Of a DNA stretch of 64,000 nt, positions 16,860 to 25,802 are shown in pieces. The notes under the pieces are model-generated. The model was not told where the DNA came from, did no database searches, and worked only from the letters and a program-made list of their open reading frames with translations. A program made the translations under genes and the position numbers. The stretch comes from Coxiellaceae bacterium. Lineage in GTDB: Bacteria; Pseudomonadota; Gammaproteobacteria; Coxiellales; Coxiellaceae. Positions within the stretch are counted from its first letter, which is position 1, and each line of letters begins with the position of its first letter. The stretch spans positions 60,311 through 124,310 of the forward strand of contig JARGNX010000009.1 of the NCBI GenBank assembly GCA_029210045.1, read 5' to 3'.

Positions 16860-19800
16860 TTATTTTATTCGAAAAAATATTACATATAAAACCGGAACAA
16901 TAATTAAAGTTAAAACTGTCGCAAAACTTAATCCAAACATGATTGTTACCGACATACTGGCAAAGAAGGCGTCGAATAATAAAGGCGCCATACCTAAAAC
17001 AGTCGTTAATGCAGCAAGAACAACTGGTCTGGCACGGCTCAGCGAGGCATCAATGACAGCCTGCATATGATCAGTCTGGGACTTCATTTCCAGGTCAATT
17101 TGATCTAATAACACCACGGCATTCTTAATTAACATTCCAGTTAAGCTTAAAAACCCAAGTAATGCCATAAACTCAAACGGTTTATTTGTGATTAATAAAC
17201 CAGCGACAACCCCAATAAATGCCAAGGGTACGCAAAGCCATATGATGAGTGGTTGGCGGACAGCATTGAACAGTAAGATAACAATTAACACCATCAAGAT
17301 AACAGTCATTGGAATTTTTCCAAATAAAGCCACTTGTGCGTCATATGAGGATTCGTATTCACCGCCCCATTCAATGTGGTAACCAGTCGGTAGTTTTATG
17401 GCAAGAATTTTAGGAGCAAGTTGATTGAATAAGGTGCCTGCTGGAATCGTGTCAGGATTGCAGGAGGCTGTTAGGGTGAGCATTCGATTACGGCGACGTA
17501 TAATGGCATCTTGCCATATAGTGTTAAATGAGCCGACTAATTGCCCTATAGGTATAGATTTATTTAATAATTGACTCCACACGCTAATATCGTTGATGTT
17601 GCTTATATTTAAACGTTCAACGTCGGGCAGTCGTGACACAATGGGAATTAATGTATCACCCTCACGATAAACTCCGACGGCTTTTCCACCAAATGCGCTT
17701 TGTAGTGTGTCGCTCATCTCGGCACGTGATATGCCTGTTTGTCTGGCGCGATTTTCTGCATACATTGGTGTTATTATTTTTACACGATCGCGCCAATCAT
17801 CTCGAATATCTATTGCCTGTGGATTGGCGTGCATGATGTCGGCTACCTGCATGGCAATTTCACGCAGTGTGGTGGGATTCGGTCCCATTATGCGCGCTTC
17901 AATTTTCGCACCACTGCCGGGGCCTAAGCGAATTTTTTCAGAGATAGGTTGTGAGTTGGGTAAGGCTTTTTCAATGTAGTCTACGGCTTGAGCGCTGATA
18001 TGATCGATTGCATGATAGTCATCGACGGTTACCAAAAATTGACCGTAGCTGGCATTGGTTTTTTCGGGTGTGTATACCAATGAGAAGCGTAATGCAGCCG
18101 ATCCAACTACGCTGGTAACTTTCTCAACGCCAGGTATTTTTCTTATTTGGTCTTGTGCAAGCTGCATTTCATGAGCAGTGGCGCGAATGTCTGTGCCTTG
18201 CGGTTTCCAGTAATTAACTAAAAACATCGGAGTTGTGGAGTCAGGGAAAAAGCCGGGTTTGAGTTTAGTAAAACCAAATATAGATAGTGCAAGCAGCACT
18301 AACATGGTGATAATGGTTATGTATTTGTATTTAATGCAGGTGGTTAAGAAAGCGTGATAGCCGCGGTACAGTAAGCCACTGTAGAGTGGTTTACTTTCGG
18401 CGCCTTCAGCCTTTTTAGCTTCTTTTTTTAGTAGCATTTCGCAAAATAAAGGGGCTACTGTGATCGCTAAGATCCAGCTAAACATCAATGATATAAAAAT
18501 GACATAAAATAATGAGCGAGTATATTCACCAGTGGAGTCTTTTGATAATCCAATAGCTGAGAAAGCAAGAATACCCACTAACGTTGATCCAAATAATGGC
18601 CACTGGGTTTGGTTTATGGTGTCTTTAGCGGCTATTAAAACATTTATACCTTGCTTGACCTTGATTAATATACCTTCGACTATAACGATGGCATTATCAA
18701 CCATCATGCCTAATGCAATTATTAATGCTCCGAGGGAGATCCTTTCAAGCTGTATACCACATAATTTCATGACTAACAGCGTTGCAAATACTGTTAATAA
18801 AAGCACGACACCGATTACCACACCGGAGCGTAATCCCATTGATAGCAGCATACAAACTACAACAATGGCTAGGGCTTCGCCAACGCTGATAACAAAGCCA
18901 CTAACAGAGTCTTTAACATATTTCGGTTGATCATAAATGGTGTGAATCTCAACGCCAATAGGTATGTGTTGCATGAGGTGATCAATACGATTTTTGACTG
19001 CTTCACCGATCGTGACAATATTGCCACCGGATACAATGGATGCACCAATGGTTAATGCGCGCTTACCGTTATAATATACTAATGATTTCGGCACTTCCTG
19101 AAAGCCGCGTTTTACTTTCGCAATATTATCAAGGTGGATTAAGCGTTTTGAATTTGGGCTATAGATAAGCAGGTTACTAATGGTGGCGACAGAGTCAAGA
19201 CCACCTGTAGGTTGTATGCGGATATACTCATCACCAACACGAACCTGCCCGGCATTGGAGACAAGATTTTGATCGCGTAAGGTTTTATATATTTCTTGCG
19301 GTGATATGCCAAATTGTGCGCTTTTACTGCGCGATATTTCAACGAAGATATTTTCAAGCTGTTTACCATTGATGGCTACTTTAGCAACACCTGGGACTAG
19401 TAGTAATTGTTTTTCCAGGTATTCGGCATAATCTTTTAGTTCGCGATAATTATAGCCGTCACCGGTAATTGCATAATACATGCCATAGACATCACCGAAA
19501 TCATCATTAACCTGTGAAGTTAGTGCACCTTTCGGCAGTTGTGGTTGGATATCATTAATTTTACGGCGTAATTCATCCCAAACTTGAGGCAGTGTTTTTT
19601 TGTCGTATTTATCTTGAATTACTACGTTGACTTCAGAGTAACCAGGCATCGATATAGACACAACGCGTTTAATTTGTGGTAGTTGTTGGGCTGCCTTTTC
19701 GATTTTATCAGTGACTTCTTGTTCAACTTCTCGAGGGGTTGCGCCTGGGTATTCAGTTTTTACTACGGCTTCTTTAATGGTAAATTCTGGATCTTCTAAT

Positions 19801-19904
19801 CGGCCTAGTGCGTGATAGGCCCAAATGCCGCCAAAGACAATCAATATAATGAATGACCAGGTTATAACTTTTTTAGTTATAGATATTTCCGCTAAGTTAC
19901 TCAA
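16860..19904 (-). CDS. RND-family efflux permease
   Basis: Proton-driven inner-membrane pump of the AcrB/hydrophobe-efflux superfamily, 1014 residues with the standard layout: one N-terminal helix, a large periplasmic loop, six helices including GALIIALGMMVDNAIVIVEG, a second loop and six more helices. The proton-relay helix has D403 but Asn at 404, where AcrB has a second Asp; the TM10 lysine is kept in LTGMLIKNAVVLL. It overlaps the adaptor gene by eight bases. No outer-membrane channel gene is nearby, so a TolC encoded elsewhere is implied. Substrates cannot be predicted. Confidence 0.93.
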   Translation of the reverse strand: MSNLAEISITKKVITWSFIILIVFGGIWAYHALGRLEDPEFTIKEAVVKTEYPGATPREVEQEVTDKIEKAAQQLPQIKRVVSISMPGYSEVNVVIQDKYDKKTLPQVWDELRRKINDIQPQLPKGALTSQVNDDFGDVYGMYYAITGDGYNYRELKDYAEYLEKQLLLVPGVAKVAINGKQLENIFVEISRSKSAQFGISPQEIYKTLRDQNLVSNAGQVRVGDEYIRIQPTGGLDSVATISNLLIYSPNSKRLIHLDNIAKVKRGFQEVPKSLVYYNGKRALTIGASIVSGGNIVTIGEAVKNRIDHLMQHIPIGVEIHTIYDQPKYVKDSVSGFVISVGEALAIVVVCMLLSMGLRSGVVIGVVLLLTVFATLLVMKLCGIQLERISLGALIIALGMMVDNAIVIVEGILIKVKQGINVLIAAKDTINQTQWPLFGSTLVGILAFSAIGLSKDSTGEYTRSLFYVIFISLMFSWILAITVAPLFCEMLLKKEAKKAEGAESKPLYSGLLYRGYHAFLTTCIKYKYITIITMLVLLALSIFGFTKLKPGFFPDSTTPMFLVNYWKPQGTDIRATAHEMQLAQDQIRKIPGVEKVTSVVGSAALRFSLVYTPEKTNASYGQFLVTVDDYHAIDHISAQAVDYIEKALPNSQPISEKIRLGPGSGAKIEARIMGPNPTTLREIAMQVADIMHANPQAIDIRDDWRDRVKIITPMYAENRARQTGISRAEMSDTLQSAFGGKAVGVYREGDTLIPIVSRLPDVERLNISNINDISVWSQLLNKSIPIGQLVGSFNTIWQDAIIRRRNRMLTLTASCNPDTIPAGTLFNQLAPKILAIKLPTGYHIEWGGEYESSYDAQVALFGKIPMTVILMVLIVILLFNAVRQPLIIWLCVPLAFIGVVAGLLITNKPFEFMALLGFLSLTGMLIKNAVVLLDQIDLEMKSQTDHMQAVIDASLSRARPVVLAALTTVLGMAPLLFDAFFASMSVTIMFGLSFATVLTLIIVPVLYVIFFRIK

Positions 19905-20985
19905 GTGAGCCTTCCTTTGGTAGGGTGACCTTCTGGTTTTCGCGCAAAAAGTGTACGCCAGCTGTGACTACACGGTCGCCAGGCTTGAGCCCTGATGTGA
20001 TTTCAACAGCTTTGTTTTGTAATTGCCCCATGGTGACAGGTTGTTTTTTCACGGTCATGTCTTTGCTAACTAACCAAACATAGGATTGTTGGTTGGATTC
20101 GGTAAATACAGCGCCTATAGGTAAACTGTAGTAGTTGTTGTAGTCATAGTGCTTGCTCGATATTTTCGCATAAACGGTAACGCTCATGCCGGGCAGTACA
20201 TTGATTTCATCAGGCTGCGCCATCTTGAAGACGATGGCATAAGTTTGCGTGTCAGGATCTGACTGTGCGGCAAATTCTTTAAAGAGTACAGGGAAGCGCT
20301 TCTTGGGATAAATATCAAATACTACAAATGTTTTAGCTTTATCATTTGAGTCTTTTTCTCGTTCAGATTCCTTTATTTTCAGCATGAATTTTTCAGGAAC
20401 GTGTGTTTCGATATCTAAATACTCAATATCATGAAATGACATCAGCACTTGTTTTTCTTTAACTTGTTCGTGATTTTCAACATATCGATCAGCTACTATG
20501 CCATCAAATGGTGCTCGTAAGGTACTATCTTTTAAATTGCGCTTTGCTGTGCTGAGATTAGCTTCCGCAACTTGATATGCAGATTGTAATTTGTCATATT
20601 CAGCTTTCGAGATATAATTGCCTTTGACTAACTCTTTGCCGCGATGAAATTGCACTTTACGGTAATCATAATGTGCTTGCGTTTGTTGGGCTTTGTCTTC
20701 AAAAGGGATTTGATCCAGTTGTGCCAATAGTTGGCCTTTTTTGATTTTCTCACCTTTTTTGATGGGTAGCTTAACGAGTTTTCCTGGTACTTCAAACGAT
20801 AGTTCGGCTCGCTTAGAGGCCAGCACTTTACCGGGGAAGTGGCGCTCCAGTGTGGATTGAGAGTCACCTAGTACAATTGATTTAACGGGTCTTATTGTTT
20901 TAGGTTTGTTGTCGTCATCATTGCTACAAGCCACTATCGTGCTTATTAAACAGGCTGATAATATAATTTTAAATACGGTTTTCAT
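19897..20985 (-). CDS. RND efflux periplasmic adaptor lipoprotein
   Basis: Membrane-fusion protein joining the RND pump to an outer-membrane channel; 362 residues. It starts with a lipoprotein signal (KIILSACLISTIVAC, lipobox ending in Cys) then a biotinyl-lipoyl-like segment (VPGKLVKLPIKKGEKIKKGQ), a helical hairpin (~100-165), its return strand (LRAPFDGIVADRYVENHEQV) and beta-barrel domains. ATG 20985 gives this signal; an in-frame ATG at 21075 would overlap the channel gene and mask it. It overlaps the upstream channel gene by four bases and the permease gene by eight, so the three are tightly coupled. Confidence 0.93.
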   Translation of the reverse strand: MKTVFKIILSACLISTIVACSNDDDNKPKTIRPVKSIVLGDSQSTLERHFPGKVLASKRAELSFEVPGKLVKLPIKKGEKIKKGQLLAQLDQIPFEDKAQQTQAHYDYRKVQFHRGKELVKGNYISKAEYDKLQSAYQVAEANLSTAKRNLKDSTLRAPFDGIVADRYVENHEQVKEKQVLMSFHDIEYLDIETHVPEKFMLKIKESEREKDSNDKAKTFVVFDIYPKKRFPVLFKEFAAQSDPDTQTYAIVFKMAQPDEINVLPGMSVTVYAKISSKHYDYNNYYSLPIGAVFTESNQQSYVWLVSKDMTVKKQPVTMGQLQNKAVEITSGLKPGDRVVTAGVHFLRENQKVTLPKEGSLE

Positions 20986-21650
20986 TCGAGTTTGCCTTTT
21001 TGAGCGATAAATGAACCAACAAGTTGAGCGATTAATATGGTGAGATATATTTGACCCATTGCCGCTTCGACCCACGCAAAGGTGCGTGCTACATTTGATA
21101 GCGGTGTGATATCGCCATAGCCTAATGTTGTTAGAGTAACAAAGCTGTAGTAAGTAAAAATTTGAAGCATTGAGTCTTTATGTAGCAAATGATGAAAGTT
21201 AAAGGAATTTTTCGTGCTGACATCAATTAACCAAAATATATTAGCAAATACTAAGCCAAGCAATAAATAGCTTGCTGCAGCACCGTATAGGACATTAACA
21301 GTCACTTTACGTTTTTCAAGTGTCGAATATAAACAGATAAATGTTATCACTGCAAAAAATAAAATGATCAATGAAATTCGTGCTATCTGAACTGATCTTG
21401 AAACGGATAACATGTCTGTAAAGCCAGATATAATTATCACTGCCACACCAAGAAAAAGACTCAGAATGACTACTAATTTCCTATGTCCATCCAATGTAAA
21501 TAAACTGACGGCGACAAGTATGATTAAAAAAATACTGTTGGTGTAGGTTAGTGATGTTTCGGAAAGAAAGGCATTGCAAAAGAAAAACATCAATAAGGCA
21601 ATAAACAAATAGAAAAATTTATGTTGGATTACATGATGTTTTTTTGACAT
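20982..21650 (-). CDS. Two-pore-helix type K+ channel protein
   Basis: A 222-residue membrane protein with a C-terminal ion-channel pore: a helix (YLLLGLVFANIFWLI), pore loop with selectivity filter TLGYGD (G177-Y178-G179-D180) and final helix IYLTILIAQLVGSFIA. Upstream are four or five hydrophobic segments, so the layout is that of a small six-helix K+ channel without a cytoplasmic RCK domain. It probably conducts K+ and sets membrane potential. The gene ends four bases inside the adaptor gene and starts 25 bases after pilF, an unusual setting between pilus and efflux genes. Confidence 0.85.
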   Translation of the reverse strand: MSKKHHVIQHKFFYLFIALLMFFFCNAFLSETSLTYTNSIFLIILVAVSLFTLDGHRKLVVILSLFLGVAVIIISGFTDMLSVSRSVQIARISLIILFFAVITFICLYSTLEKRKVTVNVLYGAAASYLLLGLVFANIFWLIDVSTKNSFNFHHLLHKDSMLQIFTYYSFVTLTTLGYGDITPLSNVARTFAWVEAAMGQIYLTILIAQLVGSFIAQKGKLE

Positions 21651-21675
21651 GCTGGCACTCCATTGCCTATCGGTA

Positions 21676-22425
21676 TTAACTGTGTGTCGGTGGATTCATC
21701 TCGTTAAAACGCAAGTTAACAATTTTATTTCCTGAAGAGAGATGCCCTTGATTACGAGTAACCCTGGCCAATTGAATGGCGAGTGCGTTGGAATCCCTGT
21801 TTGATTCATGCAGCGATTTGTAACGTTTCAAGCAATTACGAGCAGTAACATAGTCTTTATTTTGGTAACTTAGTTCGCCTAAGTGCAGTAATGCATTAGG
21901 TAGGTTAGGGTCATTTAATAAAGCCTTTTGGAAGTAGTGCATGGCTTCTGTTTTATCGGGAATTTGTAAGGCACAAATTCCAGCATTTTCATAGGCACTG
22001 CCGTCTTGTGTGTATCTGGGTTGCGATACGGCGAGTTTAAATTGCTTTATTGCTTGCTTGTATTTCCCATTACGGCATAAAAAAGTTCCGTAGTTATTAT
22101 GTGTTTCGCCTGAGTCGGGAGCTAAGTCTATAGCTTTGCGAAACTCTTGGTCTGCTAATTTCTCTTTACCAGTTACTTCATGGTAATAAGCCATAGCATA
22201 CCAGCTGGCCGGTAAGTCTGGTGAGGCTTGTAGTGCTGCCATGAATTTTTGTTTTGCTAAGGCTGATTCGCCTTTATCTAAGTAGGCTACACCTAGCTGT
22301 ATGTTAGATGTGCTTGTTTCGTAATTAGTGGTAGATAGAGCCTGTTTGCTTTCATTGGTTGTAACGCAACCTGACAGTGTTAAGGCACAACCGGTGACAA
22401 TAATGAACGGTGTTAAATAGCGCAT
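21676..22425 (-). CDS. pilF: Type IV pilus secretin pilotin PilF/PilW (TPR lipoprotein)
   Basis: Outer-membrane lipoprotein required for PilQ multimer assembly and pilus stability. The 249 residues begin with a lipoprotein signal (ALTLSGC) and carry about six TPR units: NIQLGVAYLDKGE, PASWYAMAYYHEVTGK, GETHNNYGTFLCRNGKY, AYENAGICALQ, NALLHLGELSYQNKDY. This NNYGTFLC pattern is typical of PilF/PilW. Its start codon overlaps the pilQ stop. The family is called pilF in Pseudomonas and pilW in Neisseria; it is unrelated to the minor pilin also named PilW further on. Confidence 0.92.
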   Translation of the reverse strand: MRYLTPFIIVTGCALTLSGCVTTNESKQALSTTNYETSTSNIQLGVAYLDKGESALAKQKFMAALQASPDLPASWYAMAYYHEVTGKEKLADQEFRKAIDLAPDSGETHNNYGTFLCRNGKYKQAIKQFKLAVSQPRYTQDGSAYENAGICALQIPDKTEAMHYFQKALLNDPNLPNALLHLGELSYQNKDYVTARNCLKRYKSLHESNRDSNALAIQLARVTRNQGHLSSGNKIVNLRFNEMNPPTHS

Positions 22426-24164
22426 TACTTAGAATCCCCTTGCTGCGATTGTTTTTTTGTTTCTTTCTGATGCATTGCAAGTTGCTTTTTCTTAAGTTCT
22501 TGCTTCTTTGCTTGCTCTTGTTTTAATTTCTTTTTCATTTCTCGTTCGTGATAGGCTTGTTTACGTTGCTCTTCGTATTTGTAGTATTCGGCCCACCGTT
22601 CTTGGCGTTGATGCTTTCTTTTTTCCGCTTCAGCGCGCTCTTCTTGCTTTTTCTTTTCGGCTTTATTGGATTCGTCCTCAATCTCTTCTCTGTCATCATT
22701 GTTGAGAGTCAGTTTTGGCTTGATGCCGTGGTTCAACTGATTTGGATTGTTGATTATTCTAGGCGTTAGAAAGACCAGCAATTCCTTTTTGTTGTTTCTA
22801 ATTTGTGTATGACGGAAGAAAAAGCCAACGATTGGAAGGTCACCTAACCAAGGTACCTTTTCGACAATTTTCTCACTGGTATGCGTAAAGACTCCCCCTA
22901 AGACGACGGTTTGTCCATTATTGAGGAGTACTTGTGAACTTTCTTCTTCGGTATCGATAGGGACAACTTGTTGACCGTCGATACTTACAGTGCCAGTTGC
23001 CACTTTGTCACGTGTTACTTTCATGGTGAGTATCACACGATTGTCTGGTGTCACTTGAGGCTTAACGGTTAAGCTTAGTGTGGCATTTTTAAATTCAATG
23101 TTGGTGGCACCACTTGATGTCGATGCTTGGTATGGAATCTCTTGACCTTCTTGAATATGAGCCTCGTGTTGATCCGAAGTAATGACACGGGGGCTACCAA
23201 TGATTTCTGCATGACCTTCTTTTTCCATGGCTGATAATTCAGAATCCAAAAAGAAGCTACCAAAATTAAGAGCAGCTAGAGCAATCGTTGCTGGTGATGC
23301 AAATAGTGTAGTGGCTGGTAGGTTGAAGTTTAGTCGATCAGTAATAGGTGTGACATCAGTAACATCTATTCCATTTGCGATTTGGTTAGCACCTGCAAAT
23401 TTACCTGATAAGTGGTTGGAGATGGTTAAACCAAAACGTGAACCAAATTCTTTTTCGTAAGGTTTATCGAGTGTCACCATACGGGCTTCGATTTCGACCT
23501 GTTTTACGGGTTGGTCAAGTCTGCGTATTAGTCTTTTGACGCTATCAATGCGCGCTACGTTATCTTTAAGCCATACAGTGTTAGTTCGCTCATCATAACT
23601 GACTTGTCCTTGTGCGGAGAGTAGGCTAACGTTTTCCTTCTTTAGCATATCTACGATGTCTTTTGCTTTAGAATAGTTGAGGTGTACTAATGCTGTGACC
23701 TGTGGTTCCAGTTGTTCTATTTTCTGGTGAACTTCGAGCTCTTTAATCTCTCTTGCAGCCATGGCGTCAATGGGTCCGATCATGGTGATGCGGCCAACTT
23801 GTTGGCGAGATAGGCCTTGTGATTTCAAGATGACTCGTAAGGCTTGAGTCCATGGTACATCTTTTAAGTGAATGGACATTGAGCCTTTTACTTCATCGCT
23901 TATAACAAAATTAGAGTGACTAAATTGAGCCAGTATCTGCAATAACTTTCGTGTTTCAATGTTTTGAAAGTTTAAGGTTATTTTTTTTGATGAAGACAGT
24001 GGCGCATAGCCATTGGGGCTTAGTGGTTTTGGCCTAAGAGTAACATTTGGCGAGCCTGCTAGTGTGTTAGCTTTGTTATCGGCAGCTCCCGCATAGCTGA
24101 GTCCACAGCTGATGCATAAGGAAAGTATTAATGTGGAAGCTTTAGTTAAGCGACGAATGATCAT
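22425..24164 (-). CDS. pilQ: Type IV pilus secretin PilQ with long charged C-terminal tail
   Basis: Outer-membrane secretin pore through which the pilus leaves. After a signal peptide (LILSLCISCGLSYAGA), 579 residues hold an STN/N0 domain (ITLNFQNIETRKLLQILAQFS), an N1 domain (ALVHLNYSKAKDIVDMLKKE) and the secretin core (VEIEARMVTL, IPYQASTSSGATNIEFK, VVLGGVFTH, VPWLGDLPIVGFFF, ending LLVFLTPRIINN near 475). It lacks the N-terminal AMIN domains of larger PilQ proteins. Oddly ~100 residues follow the core, mostly Lys, Glu, Gln and Arg, predicted as a charged helix. It overlaps pilF by one base and follows pilP by one base. Confidence 0.95.
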   Translation of the reverse strand: MIIRRLTKASTLILSLCISCGLSYAGAADNKANTLAGSPNVTLRPKPLSPNGYAPLSSSKKITLNFQNIETRKLLQILAQFSHSNFVISDEVKGSMSIHLKDVPWTQALRVILKSQGLSRQQVGRITMIGPIDAMAAREIKELEVHQKIEQLEPQVTALVHLNYSKAKDIVDMLKKENVSLLSAQGQVSYDERTNTVWLKDNVARIDSVKRLIRRLDQPVKQVEIEARMVTLDKPYEKEFGSRFGLTISNHLSGKFAGANQIANGIDVTDVTPITDRLNFNLPATTLFASPATIALAALNFGSFFLDSELSAMEKEGHAEIIGSPRVITSDQHEAHIQEGQEIPYQASTSSGATNIEFKNATLSLTVKPQVTPDNRVILTMKVTRDKVATGTVSIDGQQVVPIDTEEESSQVLLNNGQTVVLGGVFTHTSEKIVEKVPWLGDLPIVGFFFRHTQIRNNKKELLVFLTPRIINNPNQLNHGIKPKLTLNNDDREEIEDESNKAEKKKQEERAEAEKRKHQRQERWAEYYKYEEQRKQAYHEREMKKKLKQEQAKKQELKKKQLAMHQKETKKQSQQGDSK

Positions 24165-24165
24165 G

Positions 24166-24666
24166 CTACTTCTCCTGTACCGTCAGCGTAAATATACTGG
24201 AATAGGGGTTATTGGGGGTGCTTTTTGTGCTGAGTTCCACACTGTTGCTTGTAATTTTATCTACCACGGCATTTTGTTTGCCGACATGGAAGCCTTTAGT
24301 TAACGCATGCATTTTGCCATCTTTAGCCTCAATGATTGCCCATTTTTTATTATCTTGGATGATGATGCCTATTAATTTTAATTTGTTTATATCTGTGCCT
24401 TTCAATAGGATTGTAACATCTGATTTTTGCTGGTCTTTCACAATGTCTTTAAAAGGGCTTTGCTTTTTGTTAGCAGAATAAGTAACGGCAGGAATGGTTT
24501 TGCTATTGTCTTCTGATTTGTTCTTAAAGGGTAGCCGTTGTTTTAATTCGGATATAAATTGGGTAGCCGTTTTTTTTGCTTTATTTTTGCTGTCATCACT
24601 ACAGCCAGTTATGAGTGAAGTACAAATTAGGATGATGCTAAGTGTGGCAAGTGTGGTTTTATTCAT
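24166..24666 (-). CDS. pilP: Type IV pilus alignment lipoprotein PilP
   Basis: Inner-membrane lipoprotein bridging PilNO to the secretin PilQ. The 166 residues begin with a lipoprotein signal (LICTSLITGC), followed by a Lys/Ser-rich flexible stretch and a C-terminal beta domain: LKLIGIIIQDNKKWAIIEA, then GKMHALTKGFHVGKQNAVVDKI, the normal PilP pattern. I chose ATG 24666, correctly spaced from AAAGG; GTG 24675 and ATG 24672 are in frame but too near that site. It overlaps pilO by eight bases and precedes pilQ directly. Confidence 0.93.
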   Translation of the reverse strand: MNKTTLATLSIILICTSLITGCSDDSKNKAKKTATQFISELKQRLPFKNKSEDNSKTIPAVTYSANKKQSPFKDIVKDQQKSDVTILLKGTDINKLKLIGIIIQDNKKWAIIEAKDGKMHALTKGFHVGKQNAVVDKITSNSVELSTKSTPNNPYSSIFTLTVQEK

Positions 24667-25249
24667 CTGCATCACCTTTGGGTTGGTATAGTTTTAAGGT
24701 AACATCAAAATTAAGCGACGTTTTTTTCTTGGAGTCGGGCTGTTTTAATACAAAGTTACCAATAATAACCACTTGCTTTAAATTGGCAATATTGCTTAAA
24801 AAACTTGCTGCTTGATGATAGCTCGCTTGTGCCTTGATTTGCAGAGGCGTAATAACATAATGCTCGTATTCTTCAATAGCATTAGCTTTGAATGAAGTAA
24901 TGCGTATGCCTGACTCATTAGCGGCATTTTGTATCATGCCGTTGATCTCATGTGTTTTGTCTTTGCTAGGAAGCATGCTGGTTATCTGCTTCAACTTTTT
25001 CATGTCGTGTTGCATGTTAAGTTCAATTTGATGAAATTTTCGGTATTTTTTATAGTTTTTTGTGTATTGCTTCTGTAGTTCTTCATAGTGTTGTTGGCTG
25101 CGTTTGAGTTTATCTAATTTTCCGCTACCTATGAAGAAATAGCCTAATAGTATCACAACAATAAATATGCCCGCGATGGCGGCTAGCTTAATAGCAGTTG
25201 GCCACTCTTCAATGTGGTTTAGGCTCAATTTATTTGTTGGGTTTGGCAT
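24659..25249 (-). CDS. pilO: Type IV pilus alignment protein PilO
   Basis: Bitopic inner-membrane protein that dimerises with PilN. The 196 residues have a short cytoplasmic N-terminus, one membrane helix (AAIAGIFIVVILLGYFFI, ~24-41), a periplasmic coiled coil (~45-95) and a ferredoxin-like domain (ESGIRITSFKANAIEEYEHY, IKAQASYHQAASFLSNIANL). This matches PilO order and size. It overlaps pilN by 20 bases and pilP by eight, as expected of the compact pilMNOPQ operon. Confidence 0.93.
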   Translation of the reverse strand: MPNPTNKLSLNHIEEWPTAIKLAAIAGIFIVVILLGYFFIGSGKLDKLKRSQQHYEELQKQYTKNYKKYRKFHQIELNMQHDMKKLKQITSMLPSKDKTHEINGMIQNAANESGIRITSFKANAIEEYEHYVITPLQIKAQASYHQAASFLSNIANLKQVVIIGNFVLKQPDSKKKTSLNFDVTLKLYQPKGDADE

Positions 25250-25802
25250 CTTTTTTCACTTTTGGTTTACTGAGTTTAATTGTGGCATTGAGAGTAAAAA
25301 GATTACTACGGCTGTCTGTGGTTTTTATCTCCTTGAGCTTTGCCTGTTCCAGTAAGCCAGACTGGTTGAGACTACCAAGCAATTTAGAAATGTCTTGCGT
25401 GCTATTGGTATCACCTTTAATAATTAGTGTGCTGCCATCTTTTTCGACTGATATGAGCTTGACGCTGCTGGGCACGGACTGGCTAATGATATTGAATATG
25501 GCAACGATAGCATAACGAGACTTCATTATTGAGCTAAAGTAAACAAGCTGGTCGTGTACACGTTTGGCGGGTTTGTCAATCAGTTCAATCTTTTGCGCTT
25601 TGTCTGTAACAATCATGGACTGTTGTTGTATATATCCGCTTTCTTTATTTTGTTGCTTGAGTTGATTGCCGATAAACCAGGGAATAGCAATGCTGATGGC
25701 TACGGCTAGCAGTGCAGTTGCAAATAACCAAGTGATAAACTGTTGCCGTTTAAGTGCGCGCTTTTTTTCTCGCCAGGGCAGTAGGTTGATATTGCTTGTC
25801 AT
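25230..25802 (-). CDS. pilN: Type IV pilus alignment protein PilN
   Basis: Inner-membrane partner of PilO whose N-terminal tail binds cytoplasmic PilM. The 190 residues start TSNINLLPWREKKRALKRQQ, carrying the conserved INLLPWR motif that docks into PilM, then one membrane helix (WLFATALLAVAISIAIPWFI), a periplasmic coiled coil and a ferredoxin-like domain (VKLISVEKDGSTLIIKGDTN). It overlaps pilM by four bases and pilO by 20, so translation is coupled through the cluster. Confidence 0.95.
   Translation of the reverse strand: MTSNINLLPWREKKRALKRQQFITWLFATALLAVAISIAIPWFIGNQLKQQNKESGYIQQQSMIVTDKAQKIELIDKPAKRVHDQLVYFSSIMKSRYAIVAIFNIISQSVPSSVKLISVEKDGSTLIIKGDTNSTQDISKLLGSLNQSGLLEQAKLKEIKTTDSRSNLFTLNATIKLSKPKVKKDAKPNK

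Noticed and set aside
17707..18930. Several plus-strand open frames of 60-132 codons
   Set aside because: All lie antisense to the RND permease gene, whose motifs are intact.
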